A stretch of DNA of 64,000 bases from Algoriphagus sp. A40 (GCF_002002735.1 NZ_MUNY01000034.1:92494-156493); one strand, 5' to 3'. Counted from the stretch's first letter, positions 16,904 through 26,174 are shown. Notes: generated by a model from the sequence alone, not told the origin. Program-made: numbers and translations.

Positions 16904-18469
16904 TTAATAGTCAAACATTTCACTCCATTCCGTTTCAAATGCTAAACCTTCCTCTTTAGCTACGTTTTTTGCCAAAGTCACCAATTCACCACTTTTCACC
17001 AAGTCAATCGCCGTTTCCATGTCTTCGTATAGGATTCGGTCTGAAACCACCGGATCAATGTCTTGTCTCACTCGTTCGTAGATGGCGGTCATGATTTTCC
17101 CTGACTTGAGTGGTGCGTGGTAATCCATAGCTTGTGCAGCGTAGAAAAGCTCGATTCCGAGGATTTTTTCGACGTTCCCGATCACTCTCAGTGCCTTTCT
17201 GGCTCCAATACTTCCCATGCTGACGTGGTCTTCCTGACCGAGGGAAGTCGGAATAGAATCTGCCGATGCCGGAAAGCATAGCCCTTTATTTTCCGAAGCC
17301 AAAGCCGCCGTAGTGTATTGCGGGATCATCAGTCCGGAATTGAGTCCGGTTTCTTTGAGCAAAAGTTTGGGCACTCCCGGCGTGTCTCCTTCTATGGAAA
17401 GATAGATTCGACGGTCTGAAATATTACCGATTTCGGAAGCTGCCAGACAGGCATAATCCAAAGGCAGAGCGATGGGTTGCCCGTGGAAATTCCCGCCTGA
17501 AATGGTGTTTTCTGCATCAAAAATCACCGGATTATCTGTGACCGAATTTATTTCTGTCTCGATGCAATCCTTCAAATGGAGCCAGGCATTCCAGCTCGCT
17601 CCATGTACCTGAGGCATGCATCGAAGGGAGTAGGGATCCTGAACCCGAGCACAATGGAGATGGGAATTGACGATTTCGGACTTGTGGAGTAAATTAAGAA
17701 TGGTCTGGGCGACATGTTGATTGCCTACAAAAGGCCTTAATTGATGCAATTGGGCGGTAAATGGTTTGATCGAACCCATTAAGCCTTCGATCATCATCGC
17801 ACCGGTGATGCTGGCATGGGTGAGGAGATTGTGGAGTCTGTCCACGATCTTTACACCGTGCGCAGCCATAAATTGCGTTCCGTTGATGAGCGCAAGCCCT
17901 TCTTTTGGTCCGAGTGTCAAAGCTTCTTTCGAAAAATGGGCCAATGCTTTTTTGGCAGTGGTGATTTCACCTGCAAAATGAACTTTTCCCAAACCGATCA
18001 AGGGCAAAAACAAATGGGAAAGTGGCGCCAAATCTCCCGAGGCTCCAACTGAACCCTGCTCAGGTACCACTGGGATCACATCATTTTCCAGCATCCAAAG
18101 GATCCTTTCCAGTGTTTCCAAGCGGATTCCTGAATAACCTTGGGCAAGTGCATGGATTTTCAATGCCAGCATCAACTTGGATATTTCCTCCGGAATGTAG
18201 TCACCAACTCCAACAGCATGGCTTTTCAGTAGATTTTCCTGAAGCGTGGTCGTGTCATTTACCGAGATTCTTGTCGTACAAAGTGGGCCAAATCCGGTGT
18301 TGATTCCGTACACCGCTTTTTCTCCTTGGGCGATTTGGGCGACAGCCTCAGCTGATGCGGTTACTTTTCGGATCGTGTCAGGGCTCAAAGTCCCTTTTAT
18401 TTCTTTTTTGGCCAGTTTTAAAGCGATAGAAGCTGTCAGGTGATCTTGGCCGTAGTGGAAAGTTTTCAT
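16904..18469 (-). CDS. hutH: Histidine ammonia-lyase
   Basis: A 521-residue enzyme that converts L-histidine to trans-urocanate and ammonia. The Ala143-Ser144-Gly145 triad in GSVGASGDLAPLSHL cyclises to the MIO cofactor. Other family blocks are YGINTGFGPL, LINGTQFMAAHG, QDPYSLRCMPQVHGA and NGQ-type GGNFHGQPIALPLD. It is the first gene of the hut run and is divergent from a LysR gene, its probable regulator. Confidence 0.97.
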   Translation of the reverse strand: MKTFHYGQDHLTASIALKLAKKEIKGTLSPDTIRKVTASAEAVAQIAQGEKAVYGINTGFGPLCTTRISVNDTTTLQENLLKSHAVGVGDYIPEEISKLMLALKIHALAQGYSGIRLETLERILWMLENDVIPVVPEQGSVGASGDLAPLSHLFLPLIGLGKVHFAGEITTAKKALAHFSKEALTLGPKEGLALINGTQFMAAHGVKIVDRLHNLLTHASITGAMMIEGLMGSIKPFTAQLHQLRPFVGNQHVAQTILNLLHKSEIVNSHLHCARVQDPYSLRCMPQVHGASWNAWLHLKDCIETEINSVTDNPVIFDAENTISGGNFHGQPIALPLDYACLAASEIGNISDRRIYLSIEGDTPGVPKLLLKETGLNSGLMIPQYTTAALASENKGLCFPASADSIPTSLGQEDHVSMGSIGARKALRVIGNVEKILGIELFYAAQAMDYHAPLKSGKIMTAIYERVRQDIDPVVSDRILYEDMETAIDLVKSGELVTLAKNVAKEEGLAFETEWSEMFDY

Positions 18470-18482
18470 GGCTGTGAGAAAT

Positions 18483-18599
18483 CCTTTGAGGTTTTCAAAA
18501 ACCTCGAAGGATTGGTTTTAAGATGTTAAAATTTTCCGGTCTGTGAGGACACAGACCGGGGCGGAAAGACCTGCCAGGTTTTAAAAACCTTGCAGGTCT
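18483..18599. repeat. Three different palindromes in tandem upstream of hutH
   Basis: Three hairpins follow one another in the hutH-lysR gap. The first, at 18483-18510, has CCTTTGAGG/CCTCGAAGG arms. The second, at 18536-18559, has CCGGTCTGTG/CACAGACCGG arms. The third, at 18567-18599, has AGACCTGCCAGGTTTT/AAAACCTTGCAGGTCT arms. The first type recurs in the array at 43.6-44.2 kb. They look like dispersed palindromic repeats rather than regulatory sites, but they lie in the leader of hutH. Confidence 0.7.
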
Positions 18600-18636
18600 G
18601 TGGGATTATATTCATTCCAAAATTACTTTGAAATAA

Positions 18637-18687
18637 TGATGCTTAATGATACTATTTTTGTCAATAATCAATAACTATTAAGCATCA
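18637..18687. promoter_or_regulatory. Candidate LysR operator: perfect 11-bp inverted repeat
   Basis: TGATGCTTAAT (18637-18647) and ATTAAGCATCA (18677-18687) are perfect inverted copies, 40 bases apart centre to centre (about four helical turns). The right arm abuts the lysR ATG. This is a plausible site for a LysR dimer pair or for autorepression. The repeat is seen directly; function is inferred. Confidence 0.55.
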
Positions 18688-19554
18688 ATGGAATTAAGAC
18701 ACTTGATCTATTTTCAGGCCGTGGCTGAGGAATTGAACTACCGGAAAGCTGCCGAGCGGCTCTTTATTTCCCAGCCTGGCCTGAGCCGGCAGATAAGGCA
18801 ATTGGAAGAATTGCTGGGTGTGCAGCTTTTTGAACGGGATAAGAAGCATGTGGATCTGACAGCTGCTGGAGATTATTTGAAAGGGGAAGTTGATTTTGTG
18901 ATCAATCATCTGGAATCGACCAAGAATCAGTTGAAGCTGATCGAATCCGGAAAAGTAGGTGAGCTGCGGATAGGATTTCTGGGTTCCGCTTCCAATCAGG
19001 TTTTGCCTGACTTGCTCACTAAGCTTAACTCCGAACAGCCTTTAATCACGACAAGTTTGGAGGAGCTGAGCAATGCTGTCCAAGTGGAAATGATGCAAAA
19101 AGACAAGCTGGATTTGGGTTTTGTACGCTTGGCCTCAGTGCCGGAGGATCTGGAGATGAGTCCGGTTTTGCGGGACACTTTTTCTCTGGTGGTGCCCAAA
19201 AATCATCCGGTTGGGAAAAGCAATTTTCGATCCGTCAACCAGTTCCAGGAGGAATCTTTCATCCTTTTTTCCAGTGATTACTCCAATTACTATTTCGAGC
19301 AAATTATGAGTATCTGTAGGGATTCTGGGTTTTCCCCCAAGATCAGACACAAGTCTGTGCACGCACTCACTATTTTTCGGTTGGTGGAAAATGGTCTCGG
19401 CGTGGCAATCGTTCCCACTTCGCTCAAGGAAGGCTATGACCTTAATGTTCGCTTTATGGAAATTCCCGGAATTCCCCAGTTTACAGAACTGTCTGTCATC
19501 TGGAAACCCGTAAATCGAAATCCTGCATTGAAGAAGGTTTTACCTCTGATTTAG
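18688..19554 (+). CDS. LysR-type transcriptional regulator
   Basis: A 288-residue LysR regulator. The N-terminal winged helix is classical (MELRHLIYFQAVAEELNYRK, FISQPGLSRQIRQLEELLGV, FERDKKHVDLTAAG). The effector-binding domain covers about 90-288 (GELRIGFLGSASNQVLPDLL; FSLVVPKNHPVGK). It is divergent from hutH, so control of histidine utilisation is the natural guess, with urocanate or histidine as a possible effector. This is inferred; many Bacteroidota hut clusters have no LysR. Confidence 0.9.
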   Translation: MELRHLIYFQAVAEELNYRKAAERLFISQPGLSRQIRQLEELLGVQLFERDKKHVDLTAAGDYLKGEVDFVINHLESTKNQLKLIESGKVGELRIGFLGSASNQVLPDLLTKLNSEQPLITTSLEELSNAVQVEMMQKDKLDLGFVRLASVPEDLEMSPVLRDTFSLVVPKNHPVGKSNFRSVNQFQEESFILFSSDYSNYYFEQIMSICRDSGFSPKIRHKSVHALTIFRLVENGLGVAIVPTSLKEGYDLNVRFMEIPGIPQFTELSVIWKPVNRNPALKKVLPLI

Positions 19555-19730
19555 GATAGAATCATCACCAATTTTTCAATTTTACAATCTTTCAATCAGA
19601 AAGCTGGAAATCCCTATTTTCAAGCTCAAATTGAAATGTCGGGTGAAAGTCGGGTCAAATCCGAGTCCTATACGTCCTTTAGTAATTTTCAAACTCAGAA
19701 ATTGCCATGGTTAATCAAAAACTCATTACA

Positions 19731-20534
19731 ATGAAACAACCACAATTGGGCAAGAAAATCTCTGAACTGAGAAAAGCCAAAGGACTGACGCAGGAAGAGC
19801 TCGTCGAGAAGTGCAATCTGAATGTGCGGACGATCCAGCGCATCGAAGCAGGGGAGGTGACTCCCAGAAGTTATACGGTTAAGGCGCTGTTTGAAGCGCT
19901 GGAATACCAATGGGAAGAAGCCAAAAATGGCTTTGCAGATGAGGAGCGAAAAGTGCCAGCCTATCTCTACTTCGCATTTGCTGCAGGCTTGGTTTATTTC
20001 TTCCTGGCATTTTTCGAAATCGGGATGGAATACGAATGGTTCGAAGGTGGAGCAAAGGCGGATTCTTCGGCATTCATCGGAGTGAAAATCGGGACTTTTC
20101 TGACCTATGCAGCATTCATTTATGGCTGGATAAGACTAGAATCTTTCATTCCAAATTTTGTACTCAAAATTGCACTTTGGACCATGCTGGGAGCAAATGT
20201 GATCTGGTATTCGGTGGATTGCTACAGTTTACTTTCCGGTAAATTTTCACTTGAAGATTACTATCTGGTAAAGATGAGTGCCTTTGGGTTGTGCTATACC
20301 TTTTTGGGAATCGGGTATTTGACCTACAAAAAACTTTGGTCCAACATTCCTCAAATTGTAGGAGCACTCGGACTCATTGCTGGAATTTTGATCTTTTCAG
20401 GCATCGGCGTCATTTTCGGACTGATTCCTCTGACTCTCTTTGAGATAGGGCAGTTGGGATTGATGATCTGGGCTATAAACAAAATCGGGAGAACTTCTTC
20501 TCCCGATTACAGTCCTGAAAGCGTTTCTGCTTGA
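19731..20534 (+). CDS. Membrane-attached XRE-family regulator
   Basis: A 267-residue protein. Residues 3-62 are an HTH_3 domain (LGKKISELRKAKGLTQEELV, then VRTIQRIEAGEVTPRSYT). After a charged linker there are about six hydrophobic helices (from residue about 85, YLYFAFAAGLVYFFLAFF, to LFEIGQLGLMIWAI near 252). Proteins with this plan are common in Bacteroidota and are thought to sense a membrane signal directly. The ATG at 19731 is chosen because the HTH begins there; an in-frame ATG 24 bases upstream is possible. No target gene is evident. Confidence 0.8.
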   Translation: MKQPQLGKKISELRKAKGLTQEELVEKCNLNVRTIQRIEAGEVTPRSYTVKALFEALEYQWEEAKNGFADEERKVPAYLYFAFAAGLVYFFLAFFEIGMEYEWFEGGAKADSSAFIGVKIGTFLTYAAFIYGWIRLESFIPNFVLKIALWTMLGANVIWYSVDCYSLLSGKFSLEDYYLVKMSAFGLCYTFLGIGYLTYKKLWSNIPQIVGALGLIAGILIFSGIGVIFGLIPLTLFEIGQLGLMIWAINKIGRTSSPDYSPESVSA

Positions 20535-20582
20535 TTTTTTAACTGATCAAATCAAATTATATTCATGGTAAATACACTACCC

Positions 20583-21698
20583 ATGAATAACCCTGTCAGA
20601 TTTATCCTCATACTTTTTTTTAGTTTTTTGATTAGTGCTTGCGCAGAAGATGCCTCTACAGATCCGGTGAAGCTTCCAGATAACCTTGACGTAAAAGTGG
20701 AATACTTGGGTAACGGGGAGGTAAAGGCCAGCTTTACTGCCGATAATGCTATTTTTTTCAAAGTGAATTTCGGTAAGCCAGGCGAGTTGGCCGTTCGGGT
20801 TGATGGAAATTCGGCCATTGGAAAATATACTGAAAAGGGAAATTACCAGCTTAATGTCCAGGCGCATGCTACAGAAACCGATTTTGTGGTTTCTGCGCAA
20901 ACGATCAGTATGAATGCTGAGGCCTTGGGATTGGGCCCAAATGCAGGCTATACCAGTCCGACTAGTTATGATGGTTTTAATTTGATTTGGGCAGATGAGT
21001 TTTCTGGTTCTACACTTTCTTCAGATTGGACCTTTGAATTGGGAGACGGATGCCCGGATCTTTGTGGCTGGGGAAATCAGGAACTTGAATTTTACAAAAA
21101 GGAAAATACCAGCCTCCAAGATGGGAATCTGATCATCACCGCAAAACAGGAAAATGCCGGAACCAGAAGCTATACTTCATCCAGACTGATCACCAAAGGA
21201 AAAAAAACCTTTACCTATGGCAGAATAGATATTCGTGCTAAGCTACCCAAAGGACAGGGCATGTGGCCAGCTCTTTGGATGCTAGGGGAAAATATCACCG
21301 AAGTCGGATGGCCAAAATGCGGAGAGATCGATATTATGGAATTGGTGGGAGGAAGTGCTGAAAATAAGGATGGCACCATCCATGGAACGGTCCACTGGGA
21401 CAACGGAGGAAGTAATGCCAACTATGGTGGTAAAACCTCGCTGCCTTTTGGGATTTTCAACGATGAGTTTCACGTCTTTTCGATCATTTGGGATACAGAG
21501 AAGATCGTTTGGTTGCTGGATAATGTCCAATACCATGTCATAGATATCCGACCAGCCGGGTTGGATGAATTTCACAAACCCTTCTATTTTATCCTAAATG
21601 TGGCAGTGGGAGGTACATGGCCTGGTAGCCCTGACGCAAGTACGGTACTCCCTCAGGAATTAAAGGTGGATTACATCCGGGTTTTTCAGAAAAAGTAA
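20583..21698 (+). CDS. Glycoside hydrolase family 16 lipoprotein (beta-glucanase-like)
   Basis: A 371-residue secreted lipoprotein. The signal peptide ends in the lipobox LISAC (Cys20). Residues about 28-110 look like a PKD-like beta domain. Residues about 125-371 are the GH16 domain with catalytic motif EIDIME (Glu248, Asp250, Glu253), QGMWPALWML before it and INWDKI-type substrate-face strands after it. GH16 enzymes of this type cut beta-1,3 or beta-1,3/1,4 glucans such as laminarin. No SusC/SusD pair or other glycosidase is next to it, so it stands alone rather than in a utilisation locus. Confidence 0.9.
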   Translation: MNNPVRFILILFFSFLISACAEDASTDPVKLPDNLDVKVEYLGNGEVKASFTADNAIFFKVNFGKPGELAVRVDGNSAIGKYTEKGNYQLNVQAHATETDFVVSAQTISMNAEALGLGPNAGYTSPTSYDGFNLIWADEFSGSTLSSDWTFELGDGCPDLCGWGNQELEFYKKENTSLQDGNLIITAKQENAGTRSYTSSRLITKGKKTFTYGRIDIRAKLPKGQGMWPALWMLGENITEVGWPKCGEIDIMELVGGSAENKDGTIHGTVHWDNGGSNANYGGKTSLPFGIFNDEFHVFSIIWDTEKIVWLLDNVQYHVIDIRPAGLDEFHKPFYFILNVAVGGTWPGSPDASTVLPQELKVDYIRVFQKK

Positions 21699-21720
21699 GC
21701 CAATTGGTCCGGAAGTATTT

Positions 21721-23409
21721 TTAGGATTCGTTCAAAATCGCCAAAATGGAGGCTTTCACCTGCTTCAAAATCTCAGCATTTTTTGGACTCGAAGTTTCGA
21801 TTTCCAGGATTTTTGGATGAATTGAAGGTTCATAGAAGTCAACCAGCGCTCTTTCAAGTTCCTCCTGATTTTTTACTTTGATATAAAAGAAGCCAAATTC
21901 CTCGGCCAAATGATTGGCGGAAAGCTGCTGTTTTGTTTCAAAAAACTCTTCCAGTTCCGGTTGCCTGGCCGGTCCATCGATCAGTCTGAAAATTCCTCCA
22001 GCATGGTTGTTAAGAATTACGATTCGCAGATTTGCCATACCGTAATTGTGCCAAAATGCGTTGCGGTCGTAGAAAAATGCCATGTCCCCCGTGATTAGTG
22101 TCACAGGATCTTTAGTAGTAAACGTACATCCGACTGCCGTACTGTTTGATCCGTCAATACCACTTGTTCCGCGGTTACAGATGATTTCCTGATTTCTTTT
22201 TCCGAGAAAATTTACATAACGCACGGCCATAGAATTGGCCAGATGGAGCTTGGAATGTGGAGGGATTTTATTGAGCAGAAAATGCAAAGCCGAATATTCA
22301 CCAAATTCCACCTCAGAAAAAACAGTGGGAAGAGCTTGGGAAACTTCTTTTTCCAACGCATTCCATCGAAGTGAAAACGCTTCATCCTGCACCGGAAGAT
22401 TTTCCTGTAGCCAGTTCAAAAATCCGACTGGCGAGCAGGCTAAAATCCTTGTCAGGTGTTGAAAAGTGTCTTTGGATTCTCCGTTTGGTTGAATATGCCA
22501 ATGGGAAGTTTTTGAGTTTCTGAGGAAAATTTTCAGCGATTTTGAGATGACTGATTTCCCAAAACTAAGAACAAGATCCGGAGCCAAATCGTCATGCAGG
22601 CTTTCGTTCCCCAACCAATGGTCATGCAGGCTGATTGTATTTTCGCTCTGAAGATTGGAGATAGCATCAGTGACTATGACCACATTTTGGTTTTTGGCCA
22701 AATGGTCTAGCAGACTTTGGATCTGGTGATTCGGCTTTTGTTGCCCGGGAACAATCAGCAGGCGCTTGACTTCTGATAGCCGATTTTTGATATTTCTAAG
22801 GCTTTCTTCCGTAAGTTGACTCTGACTGGTGACTGTGGTGAATTCCCTGGGGTGTTCAGGAAACTCAAATTTTTCTCCCTCTGAAGGATAAAAAGGCTCC
22901 CGAAGGGGAATATTGATATGCACAGGCCCGGCTGGAAACTGCCGGGAAAGATTGATGGCTTCATTGACAATCCGGCTTGCATGCCAGATCTGATCTTCAT
23001 TTGAAAATGAATCGGGGAATCGGAAGCTTTTTTTGACATGCTTTCCAAAAACTTCCTCCTGAAAAATAGTTTGTCCATCCCATTGGTCAATCCACTCAGG
23101 TGGTCGGTCGGCGGTCAAGATCAAAAGCGGGATTTGCTGAAAATAGGCCTCAGCAACGGCTGGATAATAATTCAGAGCTGCCGACCCCGAGGTACAAACC
23201 AATACGACCGGCTGTCCCAGTTGCTGGGCCATGCCCAAGGCGATGAAAGCCGCAGAGCGCTCGTCAGAGATCGTCCGGGAGTGAATATCCGGATGTCGGG
23301 CAAAAGCCAAAGTAAGCGGAGCACATCGCGAACCGGGTGAAAGAATCGCGTTATCAATTCCCTTTTTGGCACAAATGGCTACTAAATCGAGGATGGGCTG
23401 GATAATCAA
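21721..23409 (-). CDS. menD: SEPHCHC synthase MenD
   Basis: A 562-residue thiamine-diphosphate enzyme that joins 2-oxoglutarate to isochorismate, the first committed step of menaquinone synthesis. It shows the MenD N-terminus (LSPGSRCAPLTLAFARHPDI; DERSAAFIALGMAQ; CTSGSAALNYYPAVAEA), the TADRPPEWIDQWDGQTIFQ block and the ThDP-binding region (NRGTSGIDGSNSTAVGC, then GDMAFFYDRNAFWH and NNHAGGIFRLI). Its start overlaps the menF stop by 4 bases (23406-23409), so the pair is translationally coupled. Confidence 0.97.
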   Translation of the reverse strand: MIIQPILDLVAICAKKGIDNAILSPGSRCAPLTLAFARHPDIHSRTISDERSAAFIALGMAQQLGQPVVLVCTSGSAALNYYPAVAEAYFQQIPLLILTADRPPEWIDQWDGQTIFQEEVFGKHVKKSFRFPDSFSNEDQIWHASRIVNEAINLSRQFPAGPVHINIPLREPFYPSEGEKFEFPEHPREFTTVTSQSQLTEESLRNIKNRLSEVKRLLIVPGQQKPNHQIQSLLDHLAKNQNVVIVTDAISNLQSENTISLHDHWLGNESLHDDLAPDLVLSFGKSVISKSLKIFLRNSKTSHWHIQPNGESKDTFQHLTRILACSPVGFLNWLQENLPVQDEAFSLRWNALEKEVSQALPTVFSEVEFGEYSALHFLLNKIPPHSKLHLANSMAVRYVNFLGKRNQEIICNRGTSGIDGSNSTAVGCTFTTKDPVTLITGDMAFFYDRNAFWHNYGMANLRIVILNNHAGGIFRLIDGPARQPELEEFFETKQQLSANHLAEEFGFFYIKVKNQEELERALVDFYEPSIHPKILEIETSSPKNAEILKQVKASILAILNES

Positions 23410-24623
23410 GCGCTTGGTGTTTGAATGAATTTACCGATGATCTGACATTTGAGTTCGGTTTCTTCCCATTCTTTTTCAGGATCGGAATCTTCTGTCACCC
23501 CGGCACCGGCGTAGAGAATCGCCTTTTCCCCCCGGATGGATGCAGTTCGGAGATTGACAAAAATCGAGGTTTCTCCCTGAATATTCACTGGTCCGATAAA
23601 GCCTGCAAAAAACGAACGGTCAAAGCCTTCATTTTCCTGCAAAAACTCATGCGCTTCTTTTCTGGGCATCCCACAAACTGCAGAAGTCGGATGAAGCAAA
23701 TCCAGCATCACCGAACCGAGTTGGGGAAAACCAGTTGCTTTCATATCCACCCGGAAATCAGAGCGGAGGTGAAGAAGATTTCCCGCCATCACTGTTTTGG
23801 GACCATGTTCCTCGTACTCTCTGAGTCGGATTTTCTTGAAGCAATCCACGATATAGCGACAGACCAAGGCTTGCTCTTCGATTTCCTTTTGTGTCCAGGC
23901 GGCGGATTTGAGTGGGTTTTCACCGGAAGCCGGTTGTGTGCCGGCCAAAGCCATGGTGTAGAAATGATCCCCTTTGGTTTCGATCAAAACCTCCGGACTT
24001 GCTCCGATCCAACTACCAACCTGGGGAATATGGAAAAAATTAACAAATGAATTTGGGTAAGCTTCCAGCATTTTCAGGAAGGATTTTCCCAGGTCAAATT
24101 CTTTTGAAATGGCAATGACTTTGGTTCTTGCCGGTACTACCTTTTCTACAACCCCGGCTTCAATAGCCTCAATTCCCAGTTGAACCAATCGGGTGAAATG
24201 GTCTTTTTGGTCTGCTCCTTTTTGATCCTGAAAATCAGATTTGGATTTTTCTCTAATCAGGCTTTTTACTTTAGCATTGATAACTTCTTTGGAAGGATCC
24301 ACGGTGGATTTGATCCATTCCGGGAAGTCTTCAGCTTCAAGTTCCTGATCCAACTGAAAACTGAAATACTGACTTGATATGATGAAAAAGGCCTTTTTGT
24401 CTTCCTGATCTGCAAAAGGATGTACAATAAAGCCAGCAGGAAGTTCTTCAAAGCTTAAATTGACCCTTTCAGGATTTTCCCGGTCATCAAGCAAAAATTC
24501 AAGTTTCTGGGATTTGGGTTTTCTCCATACAGCAAATGAACCACCGGATTCCAATCCTTTCAGAAAAAGAAAATCCAAAATTTCAGACTGAGCCGTAAGT
24601 GCTAAAGTATCCGTATTGTTCAT
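23406..24623 (-). CDS. menF: Isochorismate synthase (MenF)
   Basis: A 405-residue chorismate-binding enzyme. The C-terminal half carries the family signature: KVVPARTKVI, SFVNFFHIPQVGSWIGASPE, FYTMALAGTQP, HLRSDF, LHPTSAVCGMPRKEA, SFFAGFIGPV and YAGAGVTEDSDPEKEWEETE. It isomerises chorismate to isochorismate. Position between menD and a MenI-like thioesterase, with 4-base overlaps on both sides, fixes the role as menaquinone rather than siderophore synthesis. Confidence 0.94.
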   Translation of the reverse strand: MNNTDTLALTAQSEILDFLFLKGLESGGSFAVWRKPKSQKLEFLLDDRENPERVNLSFEELPAGFIVHPFADQEDKKAFFIISSQYFSFQLDQELEAEDFPEWIKSTVDPSKEVINAKVKSLIREKSKSDFQDQKGADQKDHFTRLVQLGIEAIEAGVVEKVVPARTKVIAISKEFDLGKSFLKMLEAYPNSFVNFFHIPQVGSWIGASPEVLIETKGDHFYTMALAGTQPASGENPLKSAAWTQKEIEEQALVCRYIVDCFKKIRLREYEEHGPKTVMAGNLLHLRSDFRVDMKATGFPQLGSVMLDLLHPTSAVCGMPRKEAHEFLQENEGFDRSFFAGFIGPVNIQGETSIFVNLRTASIRGEKAILYAGAGVTEDSDPEKEWEETELKCQIIGKFIQTPSA

Positions 24624-25042
24624 TTTTTATCCAAAATAGCCATGGTTATCCGGCTAATGCAACACAACTGACCTGCTTCGTTGTAGATTTTAATTTCCCA
24701 AATTTGGGTTGTTTTTCCGACATGAATCGGCTTTGCAACTCCTTTTACTTTGCCCTCTCTTACCGCTTTGATGTGGTTGGCGTTGATTTCCAAGCCTACG
24801 CAAGCCTGCTTTGTTTGATCGATAGTCAGGGACGAGGCCAAACTTCCCAGGGTTTCCGCCAGGGTGACATTCGCTCCTCCGTGTAACAAGCCCATGGGTT
24901 GCTTGGTTCGATGATCTACTGGCATGGTGGCTTCCAAATAATCCTCCCCAATACCTGTAAACTCAATTCCCAGATGTTTGATCATGGTTTCCGAACTGGT
25001 AGAATTCAGGTGTTCCAGAGAGGGAAGAGAAAGAAAAACCAT
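24620..25042 (-). CDS. menI: Hotdog-fold thioesterase, probably DHNA-CoA thioesterase
   Basis: A 140-residue hotdog-fold thioesterase of the PaaI/YdiI (4HBT) type. Motifs are MGLLHGGANVTLAETLGSLA (the Glu is the likely catalytic base) and CVGLEINANHIKAVREGKV. It is the first gene of the run with menF and menD, so hydrolysis of 1,4-dihydroxy-2-naphthoyl-CoA, the MenI step, is the best reading. The family assignment is firm; the substrate is inferred from the operon. It is divergent from a phosphatase gene across 53 bp. Confidence 0.85.
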   Translation of the reverse strand: MVFLSLPSLEHLNSTSSETMIKHLGIEFTGIGEDYLEATMPVDHRTKQPMGLLHGGANVTLAETLGSLASSLTIDQTKQACVGLEINANHIKAVREGKVKGVAKPIHVGKTTQIWEIKIYNEAGQLCCISRITMAILDKK

Positions 25043-25095
25043 TAAAATGTGGGTTAAATGAAGTTTATTTGGGCTCCGGACAAAAATAAAGAAAC

Positions 25096-25725
25096 TTGAA
25101 CCGAAAAAAAATTTACCTGGTCAGACACGGGCAGACTGACTTTAATCTACAGGGAGTAGTACAGGGTAGTGGAATCGATGCGCCGATCAATGCAACAGGA
25201 AGAGCTCAGGCCAATGGATTTTTTGAAGCTTACAAGGATATCACCTTTGATCAGGCCTATCATACCGCTTTGATCCGGACTAAGCAGTCCATCCAACAGT
25301 TTATTGATTTGGGGATTCCGACTCAAGCCTTGCCTGAGCTAAATGAGATTTCCTGGGGGGATTATGAAGGAACTCCTATGACTCCCGAGGAGGGTCAATA
25401 TTATCAACACATGCTTCATCAGTGGCAGCAGGGAAATTTGGACTATGCAATCGCTGGAGGCGAAAGTCCGAATATAGTCGCAGAAAGGATGAGAAAGGGA
25501 ATCCACAAAATCCTTAGCGGTCCGGGTGAAACAATTTTGGTTTGCATGCATGGAAGGGCAATGCGGATTTTCCTTAGCTTGATTTTGAATTATGACATGC
25601 GGTATATGGACCAGTTTGAGCACAATAACCTGTGCCTTTACCTGCTCGAGCAATTACCGGATGATACTTTTGTGGTGAGGAAATTTAATGACCGGGAGCA
25701 CTTAAAGACCTTAAGTCTGATTTAG
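25096..25725 (+). CDS. Histidine phosphatase family protein (phosphoglycerate-mutase-like)
   Basis: A 209-residue phosphatase of the RHG superfamily. The catalytic His11 lies in LVRHGQTD, the second His in CMHGRAMR and the acid in LNEISWGDYEG. It probably starts at TTG (25096); no ATG lies before the RHG motif. The substrate is unknown (cobalamin-pathway and sugar phosphatases share the fold). The 3' end overlaps the convergent small exported protein by 41 bases. Confidence 0.88.
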   Translation: MNRKKIYLVRHGQTDFNLQGVVQGSGIDAPINATGRAQANGFFEAYKDITFDQAYHTALIRTKQSIQQFIDLGIPTQALPELNEISWGDYEGTPMTPEEGQYYQHMLHQWQQGNLDYAIAGGESPNIVAERMRKGIHKILSGPGETILVCMHGRAMRIFLSLILNYDMRYMDQFEHNNLCLYLLEQLPDDTFVVRKFNDREHLKTLSLI

Positions 25726-26125
25726 CAGCTTTGGCAGCCTTTTTCTTGGCAAGAAGGCTTTCCTCATACATGGCAAGGTATTTCTCGTGGAGGTTTTTGT
25801 TTTCGGTCAGATCAAAAAGACGGAAGGCAATTTGTTGAAGCTGGACTTTTTGTCCGTTCTCCAGGTCAACCAAAAACTCACCCAAAAAACACTCATCGAA
25901 ATCACAGGAAGGGATCTCTATGATTAGGGCCAATTCCGAGTTTCCGGAATAATGCAAAGTGGAAAATGCAGAAGAAAATTGTGATTCAATATCCCGAATA
26001 TTGGTTTTGAGATCCTTTAATTCTTTGCTTTTGAAAAGCACCAAAAAAGTTTTGGATTCGGGATTTTTTGCAAAAACCGAAGTGCAGCAAATCAGGGCTA
26101 AAAGGAGAGTTGCGAACTTTTTCAT
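25685..26125 (-). CDS. Small exported protein of unknown family
   Basis: A 146-residue protein with a clear signal peptide (MKKFATLLLALICCTSVFAK). The mature part has KTFLVLFKSKELKDLKTNIR, IIEIPSCDFDECFLGEF and a Lys/Ala-rich tail (ESLLAKKKAAKAAKSDLRSL). I do not recognise a family. Its last 41 bases overlap the end of the phosphatase gene on the other strand, which is unusual and limits how freely either tail can change. The start at 26125 is set by the signal peptide. Confidence 0.7.
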   Translation of the reverse strand: MKKFATLLLALICCTSVFAKNPESKTFLVLFKSKELKDLKTNIRDIESQFSSAFSTLHYSGNSELALIIEIPSCDFDECFLGEFLVDLENGQKVQLQQIAFRLFDLTENKNLHEKYLAMYEESLLAKKKAAKAAKSDLRSLSAPGH

Positions 26126-26174
26126 TGCGAGCAATATACCATATAAAAACCCGACAAAGCAATACATTTTGACA

